From: Roseiarcus sp963774195
GTDB lineage: Bacteria > Pseudomonadota > Alphaproteobacteria > Rhizobiales > Beijerinckiaceae
Assembly (NCBI GenBank): GCA_963774195.1
Contig: CAVZDY010000003.1
Coordinates: forward strand, 124,001 to 188,000
DNA length: 64,000 nucleotides
Reading direction: 5' to 3'
The notes beneath the pieces are model-generated. The model ran no database searches. It had not been told where the DNA came from and saw only the letters and a list, made by a program, of their open reading frames with translations. The position numbers and the translations under genes are program-made. This document shows positions 52,504 through 61,001 of this stretch, one piece after another (within the stretch, counting starts at the first letter, position 1; each line of letters opens with the position of its first letter).

Positions 52504-53709
52504 TCACGCCGCCAAGTCGGCGACGATCGAATCGAGCAGCGGCGCGCCCGAAGGCGTCACCCGAATGCGGCCGCGGGCGTCCTCCTCAATGAAGCCCTCG
52601 GCGGCGAGATCGTCGATCTGACGCTGCGAGAGCGACCTTCCGCTCAGGGCCTCGAAGCGGGCCCGGTCGATCCCCTCGCGCAGGCGAAGGCCCATCAGCA
52701 GGAATTCGTCGCCTTGCTCTTCGGCGCTCAGCGGGGAGTTCTCGACCAGCCCGTGGCCCTCGCTCTCGACCTGGGTCAGCCACATCTCCGGGTGCTTCTC
52801 CGCCGCCTGGGCGAGCCGCCCTTCCGGCGTCACCAGACGTCCGTGCGCCCCGGGGCCGATGCCGGCATATTCGCCATAGCGCCAATAGACGAGGTTGTGG
52901 CGGCTTTCCGCCCCCGGCCGCGCGTGGTTGGAGACCTCATAGGCAGGCAGGCCATGCGCTTCGGCGACCTCTTGGGTAGTGTCGAATAGAGCGCGTGCGA
53001 GTTCCTCGTCGGGGGTCTTCAGCTTGCCGGCCCGCCACAGCTGTTCGTAGATTGTGTCGGGCTCGATGGTGAGCTGGTAGAGCGACAGATGCTCGCCCGC
53101 CATCGTCAGCGCCTCGGCGAGTTCCGCCCGCCACGCGCTCTCGCTCTGTCCGGGCCGGGCGTAGATCAGGTCGAAGGAATAGCGCGGAAAGATCGACGCG
53201 GCGACGCGGACGGCCTCGACCGCCTCGGCGACGCTGTGGCGGCGGCCAAGGGCTTTGAGGTCGGTGTCGTCGAGCGCCTGCACGCCGATCGACAGGCGGT
53301 TGACGCCGGCGGCCCGATAGCCCCGGAAGCGGCCGGCTTCGACGCTGGTCGGGTTGGCTTCCAGCGTGATCTCGGCATCGGCCTCGATCGCCCAGCGCTC
53401 GCCGATCGCGTCGATGATGCTCTGCACCGTTTGCGGCCGCATCAGCGACGGGGTTCCGCCGCCGAAGAAAATCGAGCGCACGACGCGCCCTGGGGTCGCC
53501 GCCGCGCGGTGCGCAATCTCCGCGCGCATGGCGGCGACAAAACGCTCCTCGTCGATCGGCGCGGCGCGGACGTGCGAGTTGAAGTCGCAGTAGGGACACT
53601 TTGCAAGGCAGAACGGCCAATGCACATAGACCGCGAAACCCGCGTCGCTCGGGTCGGCTTCAGTCGACGGACCCCCCACAGGCCGCGCACGAGTTTCGAT
53701 CTTCGTCAT
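52504..53709 (-). CDS. hemW: Radical SAM heme chaperone HemW
   Basis: A 401-residue radical SAM protein. The cluster motif is HWPFCLAKCPYCDFNSH (CX3CX2C). The residue two past the third cysteine is Phe, where HemN has a fourth cysteine, so this is HemW rather than coproporphyrinogen dehydrogenase. Also IFFGGGTPSLM, ITLEANPTSVEAGRF, GVNRLSIGVQALDD and NLVYWRYGEYAGIGPGAHG. ATG 53709 was chosen over the 61-codon Arg-rich extension. HemW inserts heme into respiratory enzymes. Confidence 0.92.
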   Translation of the reverse strand: MTKIETRARPVGGPSTEADPSDAGFAVYVHWPFCLAKCPYCDFNSHVRAAPIDEERFVAAMRAEIAHRAAATPGRVVRSIFFGGGTPSLMRPQTVQSIIDAIGERWAIEADAEITLEANPTSVEAGRFRGYRAAGVNRLSIGVQALDDTDLKALGRRHSVAEAVEAVRVAASIFPRYSFDLIYARPGQSESAWRAELAEALTMAGEHLSLYQLTIEPDTIYEQLWRAGKLKTPDEELARALFDTTQEVAEAHGLPAYEVSNHARPGAESRHNLVYWRYGEYAGIGPGAHGRLVTPEGRLAQAAEKHPEMWLTQVESEGHGLVENSPLSAEEQGDEFLLMGLRLREGIDRARFEALSGRSLSQRQIDDLAAEGFIEEDARGRIRVTPSGAPLLDSIVADLAA

Positions 53710-53801
53710 GCCGGCTTTATGCCAGTTCGCTGGGCGCCGCGCCACAATCTTTGCTATGGGCTTGGCGGCCCGTCGCCAGACGGCTGGGGAGAAACGCGTC
53801 C

Positions 53802-55049
53802 ATGACAGATTTGCTCGAAGGCAAAACCCCTTGGCGGAAGACCGACGGCCATCGGCGTTGGCTCGCCGCCGAAGCGGACGCGCTGTTCGCATTCTACGAG
53901 GCCGATTCGATTCGCCCCTCCGGCGGCTTCTGGACGCTCGACGAAACCGGCCGGCCGCTGAGTTCCGACCAGGGCCATCCGCTGCACGCGACGACGCGCA
54001 TGGTCCATTGCTTCGCCATCGCGCATCTCCTTGGCCGACCCGGCGCCGCGGATATCGTCGATCACGGCGTCACAGCCCTGATGACCCGCCATCGCGACCC
54101 AGTCCACGGCGGCTACTTCTGGTCGTTCGACGACGAAGGCCCGCGCGAGCGCGACAAGCTCGCTTACGGCCACGGCTTCGTGCTGCTCGCCGCCGCGAGC
54201 GCCAAATGCGCCGGCCACCCCAAGGCCGACGCTTTGCTGAGCGACATCGTCGAGGTGCTCGAGACGCGCTTCTGGGAGCCCGGCGCCGGCGCGAGCAAGG
54301 AGGAATTCGCCGAGGACTGGACGCCGTTCAGCGACTATCGCGGGCAGAACGCCAACATGCATCTCACCGAGGCGCTGATGGCGGCCTTCGAGGCGACCGG
54401 CGAGGGCGTCTTCCTGCGAAAGGCCGAAAGCATCGCCGAACTCATCCTGCACCGGAACGCCGCCGCGGCGGACTGGCGGGTGCCTGAGCATTACAAGGCC
54501 GATTGGAGCGTCGACCGCGAATACAAAGGCTCCGACATGTTCCGCCCCTACGGCTTGACCCCTGGCCACGCGCTCGAATGGACGCGGCTCGCGCTTCAGC
54601 TCTGGGAGCTTGGGGGCCGGAAGCTCGATTGGCTGCCGACCGCGGCGCGGGGCCTGTTCGCCAAGGCCGTCGCCGAGGGTTGGGATCAGACGCGCGGCGG
54701 CTTCTACTACACCCTCGATTGGAGCGGCGCCCCTGGGGTGCGCGACAAACTGTGGTGGCCCTGCTGCGAAGGAATCGGCGCCGCGAGCTTCCTCGGGGCG
54801 CTCGATGGCGGGGCCGAATACGAAAGCTGGTATCGCCGCGTCTGGGGCTTCTGCGCTCGCCATTTCATCGACCGTCGCAACGGCGGCTGGCGCATGCATC
54901 TCGACGACGAGCTTCGTCCGATCGCCGGCTATTTTCCTGGCAAGCCGGACATCTACCACGCCGTTCAGGCGTGCCTGATCCCGCTATATCCGACCGACGG
55001 CTCGCTGACGCGCGGCATTTTGCGCGCATCGACAGGCGGGTCGTTGTAA
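53802..55049 (+). CDS. AGE family epimerase/isomerase (D-mannose isomerase-like)
   Basis: A 415-residue (alpha/alpha)6-barrel protein. Blocks: HRRWLAAEADALFAFYE, ATTRMVHCFAIAHLLGRPGAADIVDHG, LAYGHGFVLLAAASAKCAGHP, NANMHLTEALMAAFEATGE, HYKADW, RPYGLTPGHALEWTRLALQL and WWPCCEGIGAASFL. Histidines in these blocks match the active site of AGE-superfamily aldose-ketose isomerases. Mannose/fructose interconversion is the best guess; sulfoquinovose isomerase or N-acylglucosamine 2-epimerase are alternatives. Divergent from hemW. Confidence 0.82.
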   Translation: MTDLLEGKTPWRKTDGHRRWLAAEADALFAFYEADSIRPSGGFWTLDETGRPLSSDQGHPLHATTRMVHCFAIAHLLGRPGAADIVDHGVTALMTRHRDPVHGGYFWSFDDEGPRERDKLAYGHGFVLLAAASAKCAGHPKADALLSDIVEVLETRFWEPGAGASKEEFAEDWTPFSDYRGQNANMHLTEALMAAFEATGEGVFLRKAESIAELILHRNAAAADWRVPEHYKADWSVDREYKGSDMFRPYGLTPGHALEWTRLALQLWELGGRKLDWLPTAARGLFAKAVAEGWDQTRGGFYYTLDWSGAPGVRDKLWWPCCEGIGAASFLGALDGGAEYESWYRRVWGFCARHFIDRRNGGWRMHLDDELRPIAGYFPGKPDIYHAVQACLIPLYPTDGSLTRGILRASTGGSL

Positions 55050-55061
55050 GCGCGGCAGGAT

Positions 55062-55091
55062 GTCATGCTCGCCGAGGGAGGCGGGCATGAC
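55062..55091. terminator. Bidirectional hairpin between AGE gene and cysK
   Basis: Arms GTCATGCTCGCC (55062-55073) and GGCGGGCATGAC (55080-55091) pair with one mismatch. It lies in the 59 bp gap between convergent genes. No T-run, but the position supports termination from both sides. Confidence 0.6.
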
Positions 55092-55108
55092 GAGTCGAGA
55101 GGGGGCGA

Positions 55109-56092
55109 TCAAAGCCCCTCGAACAAAGCCGTCGAGAGGTAGCGCTCGGCGAAATCAGGGATGATGGCGACGACCGTCTTGCCGTCGTTTTCCGGGCGCC
55201 GCGCGACGTCGATCGCCGCGGCGACCGCCGCGCCGGAGGAGATGCCGACAGGGATGCCTTCGAGACGAGCGACCAGGCGCGCCGTGTCAAAAGCGGTCTG
55301 GTTGCCGACGGTGACGATTTCGTCGATCACGCTGCGATCGAGGATCGCCGGCGCAAAGCCGGCGCCGATGCCCTGAATCTTGTGCGGGCCGGGCGCGCCG
55401 CCGGAAAGAACGGGCGAGTCCTCCGGTTCCACCGCGACCATTTTGACGCTCGGCTTGCGCGCCTTGAGCACTTGTCCGACGCCGGTGATCGTGCCGCCGG
55501 TGCCGACGCCGGATACCACGATGTCGACCGCGCCTTCGGTGTCGTTCCAGATCTCCTCGGCGGTGGTGCGCCGGTGAATGTCAGGATTCGCCGGATTTTC
55601 GAACTGCTGCGGCATGATCGCGCCGGGCGTCGAATCGACGATTTCCTTCGCCTTGGCGATGGCGCCCTTCATGCCGAGCGAGGCGGGCGTCAACACCAAC
55701 TCCGCGCCAAGCAGGGCCAGCACCTTGCGCCGCTCGATCGACATCGACTCGGGCATGACGAGGATGAGCTTGTAGCTGCGGGCTGCGGCGACGAAGGCGA
55801 GCGCAATGCCGGTGTTGCCCGAAGTCGGCTCGACGAGCACGCCGCGGCCCGGGGCGATGCGCCCCTGCGCCTCGAGCGCGTCGATCATCGCGACGCCGAT
55901 CCGGTCCTTCACGCTTGCGATCGGATTGAAGAACTCGAGTTTGGCGAAGAGATTTGCGCGCACGCCCTTTTCGCGGGCGATGCGGTCGAGGCGCACGATC
56001 GGCGTGTCGCCGATCGTGTCTGTTATCGAGGCGTAAACCTTGCCTCGTCCGTGCGGCTTCCGGCCCGACGAATTGTTGATGGTCTCAGTCAT
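55109..56092 (-). CDS. cysK: Cysteine synthase A (O-acetylserine sulfhydrylase)
   Basis: A 327-residue PLP enzyme making cysteine from O-acetylserine (CysE product) and sulfide. The PLP lysine is in FFNPIASVKDRIG, the substrate loop in EPTSGNTGIALAFVA, the phosphate cup in SGVGTGGTITGVGQ, with the C-terminal GISSGAAVAAAI. ATG 56092 follows a likely ribosome site; 12 more upstream codons are possible. It lies downstream of an Rrf2 regulator gene, which probably controls it. Confidence 0.95.
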   Translation of the reverse strand: MTETINNSSGRKPHGRGKVYASITDTIGDTPIVRLDRIAREKGVRANLFAKLEFFNPIASVKDRIGVAMIDALEAQGRIAPGRGVLVEPTSGNTGIALAFVAAARSYKLILVMPESMSIERRKVLALLGAELVLTPASLGMKGAIAKAKEIVDSTPGAIMPQQFENPANPDIHRRTTAEEIWNDTEGAVDIVVSGVGTGGTITGVGQVLKARKPSVKMVAVEPEDSPVLSGGAPGPHKIQGIGAGFAPAILDRSVIDEIVTVGNQTAFDTARLVARLEGIPVGISSGAAVAAAIDVARRPENDGKTVVAIIPDFAERYLSTALFEGL

Positions 56093-56189
56093 CCATAGTC
56101 TCCCGCAAGCGGCCGCGCGGTTCGCCACGCGCTGCCTTTCATATAGCTCGTTTGACGGAGCGCCGCAGAGATTATGGATAAATGCAGGG

Positions 56190-56642
56190 TTAAATCGTGA
56201 AATCCCCCGCGGCCTTCTCCTCTTCGAGGATCTGCGCCTGCTCGGCCTCCTCGCACAATTGCTCGACGGTGATGGCGTCGAGGTTGGTGAGGAAGGATTC
56301 GCCGGCCTTGCGGATGTTCGGATCGACGACCCGCTCCAGCAGCTTGGAGCGCGATCCGAGGTCGTCGGGATCGGCAGTGCTGAGGCTGACCGACGTGCGC
56401 ACGATTTCGCCTGCGGTGATGCGACGTCGCTCGCGCGCTAACTCATAGCCGCCGCGGGGTCCGCGGACGCCTTTGAGGATTTTCGCATGCACAAGGCCTT
56501 GCAGCAGCGTCTCCAAGTGCCGCGGGGGCAGCTTGTGGCGTGCGGCCAGCGCCTTGGCCGCCACCGGCGAGGAGCGCGAGTGCAAGGCGATGTCCACCAC
56601 TGCAGCGACTGCTAGAAGGCTGCGCCGGGACAACAGATTCAT
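56190..56642 (-). CDS. Rrf2 family transcriptional regulator
   Basis: A 150-residue regulator: RRSLLAVAAVVDIALHSRSSPVAAKALAARHKLPPRHLETLLQGLVHAKILKGVRGPRGGYELARERRRITAGEI is the Rrf2 winged helix. It lacks the three-cysteine cluster of IscR, with a single cysteine near residue 136 (LCEEAEQAQ). A CymR-like role in cysteine metabolism fits its position just before cysK. ATG 56642 is one base after the dut stop, so it is translationally coupled to dut. Confidence 0.88.
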   Translation of the reverse strand: MNLLSRRSLLAVAAVVDIALHSRSSPVAAKALAARHKLPPRHLETLLQGLVHAKILKGVRGPRGGYELARERRRITAGEIVRTSVSLSTADPDDLGSRSKLLERVVDPNIRKAGESFLTNLDAITVEQLCEEAEQAQILEEEKAAGDFTI

Positions 56643-56643
56643 A

Positions 56644-57108
56644 TCACTTCTCCTCATCCGAGCGTCCGGTCGAACCAAACCCTTTGGCGCCGCGCTCGCT
56701 CGCTGTGAGACGTTCGCTCAATATGAAAGCGACACGCTCGACCGCACTGACGACGAGTTGCGCAATTCGCACGCCCCGTCTGATTGGAAAAGGGATTTGG
56801 CCAAAATTGATAAGTATGACGCCGATTTCGCCGCGATAGTCCGCGTCGATCGTGCCCGGACTGTTGAGCACGGTAACGCCGTCCTTCAGCGCGAGACCCG
56901 ACCGTGGTCGGATTTGCGCCTCGTATCCCCTCGGCAGTTCGATGGCGATGCCGGTTGGAATCAGCGCCCGGTCTCCCGGGTTCAGAAGCACCTCATGACC
57001 TTCTGGAAGGGCGGCCAAGAGATCCATCCCGGCTGCATCTTCACTCTTGTACTCCGGAAATTGCAAGTCTTTGCCATATCCGACAAGTTGAACTTTGATC
57101 TCGATCAT
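56644..57108 (-). CDS. dut: dUTP diphosphatase
   Basis: A 154-residue trimeric dUTPase with five motifs: DAAGMDLLAA (1), RPRSGLALKDGV (2), NSPGTIDADYRGEIGV (3), RIAQLVVSAV (4) and the C-terminal RGAKGFGSTG (5). Complete. It overlaps coaBC by 4 bp, the common arrangement with coaBC. Confidence 0.96.
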   Translation of the reverse strand: MIEIKVQLVGYGKDLQFPEYKSEDAAGMDLLAALPEGHEVLLNPGDRALIPTGIAIELPRGYEAQIRPRSGLALKDGVTVLNSPGTIDADYRGEIGVILINFGQIPFPIRRGVRIAQLVVSAVERVAFILSERLTASERGAKGFGSTGRSDEEK

Positions 57109-58391
57109 GGGACATCTACTAATTTGCGCCCGACGAGATCGACCAACGCACGCGCTACGTCGTCTTTACTCATACGCGGCCAAGCATCGACCCCCGTGGC
57201 GCTGACGATTGAGACCTGATTGGCGTCGCCGCCGAAGGTTCCGGTCCCGTCGCCGACGCCGTTGGCGACAATCAGGTCACACCGTTTGCGCTCGAGCTTT
57301 TTGAGCGCATTTTGCGTGACATTCTCGGTTTCGGCGGCGAAGCCCACGACGATCCTTGGCCGGACGGGTCCAGGCGCCGAAATTTCGGCGAGGATGTCGG
57401 GGTTTTCGACGAGATTAAGAAGGGGTACTCCGCTTTCTCCTTTTTTCAATTTGTGGGCGCCTGCCGTTTCCACGCGCCAGTCGGCGACCGCGGCCGCGGC
57501 GATGAAGACGTCCGCCGGCAGGGCGCCCACCGCCGCCGCGCGCATTTGCAGAGCCGTCTCGACATGGAGCGTTTCGACGCCGGCCGGGTCGGCGAGCGCG
57601 ACTGGACCGCTGACGAGCGTCACCCTCGCGCCGGCCGCCGCGGCCGCGCGGGCGATGGCGTGGCCTTGCAGGCCGGAGGAGCGATTGCCGATGAAGCGGA
57701 CCGGATCGATCGGTTCATAGGTCGGACCCGAGGTCACGACCACATGCTTGCCGAGCAGGGCTTTGCTTGCTGACGGGTCTCCCGCATCGCCCTGCGGACG
57801 CTGGCCGACGCCGGTGGGCAGGGGAATTGCGGTTGGCTTCTCTAGCGCGCGTTCGATCGCCACAACGATCGTCAGCGGCTCGGCCAACCGTCCCGGCCCA
57901 TATTCGCCGCAAGCCATGTCGCCGTCTTCGGGGCCGACGAAAGCGACGCCGTCCGCTCGCAGGGTCGCGACATTGCGTTGCGTCGCTGGATGCAGCCACA
58001 TCCGCAGATTCATCGCCGGCGCGACGAGCGCCCGCTTGTCGGTGGCCAGCAGCGTCGTCGAGGCGAGGTCGCTCGCGACGCCATTCGCCATACGCGCGAT
58101 GAAATCGGCGCTGGCCGGCGCAACGACGACCAAATCCGCGGCGCGCGACAATTCGATGTGGCCCATCTCGGCTTCGTCGATCAGATTGAACGCATCCGAG
58201 CGAACCGGGTGTCCGCTGAGCGCGGCGACCGACAGGGGCGTGACGAATTGCTTGGCGGCTTCGGTCATGACGACATGCACGTCCGTGCCCCGCTCCTTGA
58301 GGCGGCGGATCAGGTCGAGCGCCTTATAGGCGGCGACGCCGCCCGTGATGACGAGCAGGATATGGGCCTCATGAAGAGGTTTCGCGGTCAC
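57105..58391 (-). CDS. coaBC: Bifunctional phosphopantothenoylcysteine decarboxylase/phosphopantothenate-cysteine ligase
   Basis: A 428-residue coenzyme A enzyme. CoaC half (about 1-190): LVITGGVAAYKALDLIRRL, VAPASADFIARMANGVASDL, APAMNLRMW and the active cysteine in DGDMACGEYGPGRLAEP. CoaB half: VVTSGPTYEPIDPVRFIGNRSSGLQGHA, AAAVADW, KLKKGESG. It uses flavin, cysteine and CTP. I prefer GTG 58391 (AAGG 8 nt upstream); GTG 58430 adds 13 residues. Part of ubiE-ubiB-coaBC-dut. Confidence 0.93.
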   Translation of the reverse strand: MTAKPLHEAHILLVITGGVAAYKALDLIRRLKERGTDVHVVMTEAAKQFVTPLSVAALSGHPVRSDAFNLIDEAEMGHIELSRAADLVVVAPASADFIARMANGVASDLASTTLLATDKRALVAPAMNLRMWLHPATQRNVATLRADGVAFVGPEDGDMACGEYGPGRLAEPLTIVVAIERALEKPTAIPLPTGVGQRPQGDAGDPSASKALLGKHVVVTSGPTYEPIDPVRFIGNRSSGLQGHAIARAAAAAGARVTLVSGPVALADPAGVETLHVETALQMRAAAVGALPADVFIAAAAVADWRVETAGAHKLKKGESGVPLLNLVENPDILAEISAPGPVRPRIVVGFAAETENVTQNALKKLERKRCDLIVANGVGDGTGTFGGDANQVSIVSATGVDAWPRMSKDDVARALVDLVGRKLVDVP

Positions 58392-58498
58392 TGTCGTCGC
58401 CTTCTGACTCCTGCGCGGCCGAATGGCCACTCACGAAGAAGGCTGGTACATAATGCAGAAAACCACGCCGCGGCAACGTTCTTGAGGCGTCATACGCT

Positions 58499-58530
58499 AT
58501 AAACAATAGTTTATCTATACCTTAGTATAG
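58499..58530. repeat. Two abutting AT-rich palindromes at the ubiB 3' end
   Basis: ATAAAC-AATA-GTTTAT (58499-58514) is followed at once by CTATAC-CTTA-GTATAG (58515-58530), both with 4 nt centres. The second overlaps the ubiB stop codon. They lie about 110 bp before coaBC, so they could be a terminator or operator for coaBC-dut. Confidence 0.55.
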
Positions 58531-60060
58531 GTGGACCGCGATCCATATTAGTGTCGCGGCAATCACCCACAGTCCGGCGGTCAGCGCCGTTAACCTTCGT
58601 GGCGAAGTTGGGGCGTCCGAATCGGGGCGTTCACCCTCTTCGATTTGCCGCAAAATGCGCTCCAGACGCGGTGGCGCTTCGGCCATCAGCCTAGCGAACT
58701 GCGAGACGTTGCGCGCAAGGTCCTCGATGCGGCCTTTGGGCCCCAGATTCTCCGCGATCCAGGTCCCCACCACCGGCTCGGCTGTGCCCCACATGTCCAG
58801 GTGCGGGTCGAGCTTGCGCGCGACCCCTTCCACCACGACCATCGTCTTCTGCAGCATCACGAGCTCGAGCCGCGTCGACATGTCGAACAGCGCCGTCACC
58901 TCGAACAGCAGCGTCAGCAGTTTGGCCATCGAGATTTGATCGGCGGTGCGCGAGTGAATCGGTTCGCCAATCGCCCGAATCGCCTGCGCGAAGTCCTCGA
59001 CCCTGTGGACGTGCGGAACGTAGCCGGCCTCGAAATGGACCTCGGCGACCCGCTTATAGTCGCGCCGGATGAAACCGAAGAGAATTTCGGCGAGGAAGCG
59101 TTGCTCCTTGCGGCCGAGACGGCCCATGATGCCGAAATCGACCGCGACGATGCGGCCGCGGTCGTCGACGAAGAAATTGCCCTGGTGCATGTCGGCGTGG
59201 AAGAAGCCGTCGCGCAGGGCGTGGCGCAGGAAAGACTGGATCAGCGTGCGCCCGAGCTTGGGCGGATCGAAGCCGAGCTGAGCGAGGCGCGCCGGGTCGC
59301 TGAGCGGAGCGCCGTCTATCCATTCCATCGTCAGCACTTCGCGCGTCGTGCGGTCCCAGTCGATCAGGGGCGCGCGAAAATCGGGATCTCCAGCGAGATT
59401 CTCGCCGAACTCAGACGCCGCGGCGGCTTCGAGGCGGAAGTCCATCTCCATGCGCACGCTGCGGGCGAGCGCTTCGACCACCTGAACCAACCGGAGCCGG
59501 CGCAAGCTCGGCTCGAAGCGCTCCGCCGCGCGGGCGGCGAAGAACATGTCCGAGAGATCGCGGGCGAAGCGGCGCTCGACGCCGGGCCGCAACACTTTGA
59601 CGGCGACGTCGCGCATCCCCTCAGCCGTCTTGACGCGCGCCCGGTGCACTTGGGCGATCGACGCGGCGGCGACCGGTTCGCCGAATTCGGCGAAGATCGT
59701 GTCGATCTTGGCCGAGAACGACGCCTCGATCTGAGCGACGGCGACTTTGCGCGACGCCGGCGGCATGCGGTCCTGCAGCCGCTCGAGTTCGAGGACCACC
59801 TGCGGCCCGACAATGTCGGGCCGGGTGGCGAGGAACTGTCCGAGCTTGACGTAGGACGGGCCGAGCCGGTCGATCGCCGCCGACAGCTGATTGAGGCCGT
59901 GCGAGCCCGGGCGCGCCAGGAGATTGGCGAGCGCCAGGGGCGCCCGCGCGAGGGGCGGCAGCGTGAGCGGATCAATGCCGACGAACGCGCCTTCGCGCGC
60001 CAGCACGAAGCCCGCGCGGGCGAGCCGGACCGCGTGTCCGATGGCGGTGAAGGAAGGCAA
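58522..60060 (-). CDS. ubiB: UbiB family kinase-like ubiquinone biosynthesis protein
   Basis: A 512-residue member of the ABC1/ADCK/UbiB family. The family motif KxGQ is in SYVKLGQFLATRPD, with AAASIAQVHRARV (Ala-rich loop), VAVKVLRPGV (lysine) and HADMHQGNFFVDDRGRIVAVDFGIMGRL (catalytic HxD and DFG). Two hydrophobic C-terminal segments anchor it. The start is TTG 60060, 2 bp after ubiE. It supports coenzyme Q synthesis. Confidence 0.94.
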   Translation of the reverse strand: MPSFTAIGHAVRLARAGFVLAREGAFVGIDPLTLPPLARAPLALANLLARPGSHGLNQLSAAIDRLGPSYVKLGQFLATRPDIVGPQVVLELERLQDRMPPASRKVAVAQIEASFSAKIDTIFAEFGEPVAAASIAQVHRARVKTAEGMRDVAVKVLRPGVERRFARDLSDMFFAARAAERFEPSLRRLRLVQVVEALARSVRMEMDFRLEAAAASEFGENLAGDPDFRAPLIDWDRTTREVLTMEWIDGAPLSDPARLAQLGFDPPKLGRTLIQSFLRHALRDGFFHADMHQGNFFVDDRGRIVAVDFGIMGRLGRKEQRFLAEILFGFIRRDYKRVAEVHFEAGYVPHVHRVEDFAQAIRAIGEPIHSRTADQISMAKLLTLLFEVTALFDMSTRLELVMLQKTMVVVEGVARKLDPHLDMWGTAEPVVGTWIAENLGPKGRIEDLARNVSQFARLMAEAPPRLERILRQIEEGERPDSDAPTSPRRLTALTAGLWVIAATLIWIAVHLY

Positions 60061-60062
60061 GT

Positions 60063-60818
60063 TTACAGCTTCCAGCCCGAGTGGATCGCAACGACTCCGC
60101 CGGTCAATCTCGTGTACTCGACCCGCGAAAATCCGGCCTGGCCGATCATGTCGGCGAATCGCTCCGGCGGCGGGAACTTGCGGATCGACTCCACGAGATA
60201 GCGGTAGGGCGCGCCGTCGCCGGCCACCACCTTGCCGAGCGCCGGGATGGCGGCGTCCGAATAGGCGGCGTAGACCCGATCGAAGACCGGCAGGTCGACG
60301 CGCGAAAACTCGAGGCAGAGAAAACGTCCGCCGTGCTTGAGGGTGCGATAAGCCTCGGCCAGCGCGCGTTCGATGCGCGGCACGTTGCGGATGCCGAATG
60401 CGATCGTATAGGCGTCGAAGGCCGAATCGGGCAGCGGCAATTCCTCGGCGTTGCCTTCGACAAAGCGGACGCGGCCGCCTTCGCGCCGCTTTTCAGCGCG
60501 CTGCTGACCGACCCGCAGCATGTCGGCGTTGACGTCGACCGCCGTGACCTCGACCGCATCTCCCGCCGCCGCGACCCGGAAGGCGACGTCGCCAGTGCCG
60601 CCGGCGACGTCGAGATGTCGGAACGGACGGCTGCGCGGCGGCCGCAGCTTGGCGACCAGAATGTCCTTCCAGATGCGGTGCAGGCCGAGCGACATCAGGT
60701 CGTTCATCAGGTCGTAGCGATCGGCGACCTTCCGAAAGACGTCGTCGACGAGGCCCTGCTTCTCCTCGAAGCGGACGGTTCGATCGCCAAAATGCGTGTG
60801 CGCTGAGCCGGTCGACAT
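60063..60818 (-). CDS. ubiE: Ubiquinone/menaquinone biosynthesis C-methyltransferase
   Basis: A 251-residue SAM methyltransferase. SAM motif I is LDVAGGTGDVAFRV; the UbiE blocks are KVADRYDLMNDLMSLGLHRIWKD, DAYTIAFGIRNVP, GGRFLCLEFSRVD and ESIRKFPPPERFADMI. ATG 60818 was chosen over 34 extra Ala/Arg-rich codons. First gene of the ubiE-ubiB unit; mutM, often divergent here in relatives, is replaced by a signalling gene. Confidence 0.95.
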   Translation of the reverse strand: MSTGSAHTHFGDRTVRFEEKQGLVDDVFRKVADRYDLMNDLMSLGLHRIWKDILVAKLRPPRSRPFRHLDVAGGTGDVAFRVAAAGDAVEVTAVDVNADMLRVGQQRAEKRREGGRVRFVEGNAEELPLPDSAFDAYTIAFGIRNVPRIERALAEAYRTLKHGGRFLCLEFSRVDLPVFDRVYAAYSDAAIPALGKVVAGDGAPYRYLVESIRKFPPPERFADMIGQAGFSRVEYTRLTGGVVAIHSGWKL

Positions 60819-61001
60819 AGGGGTCTCCAAAATCGGCGGCACCATAGCCCGAGCCGTCGCGGCAAGCCAGTTCGCGCGGCGCAGCGAGCGGCGCGCGCCG
60901 GAGGGCGGCTCCAAATTCAATATCTGTTAACTTCTCGAAAAATTAATCAATAATCGTCGCGGGGTGTAAAGGGTTGGCTTAAGTTGGTCTATACAAAGTG
61001 A

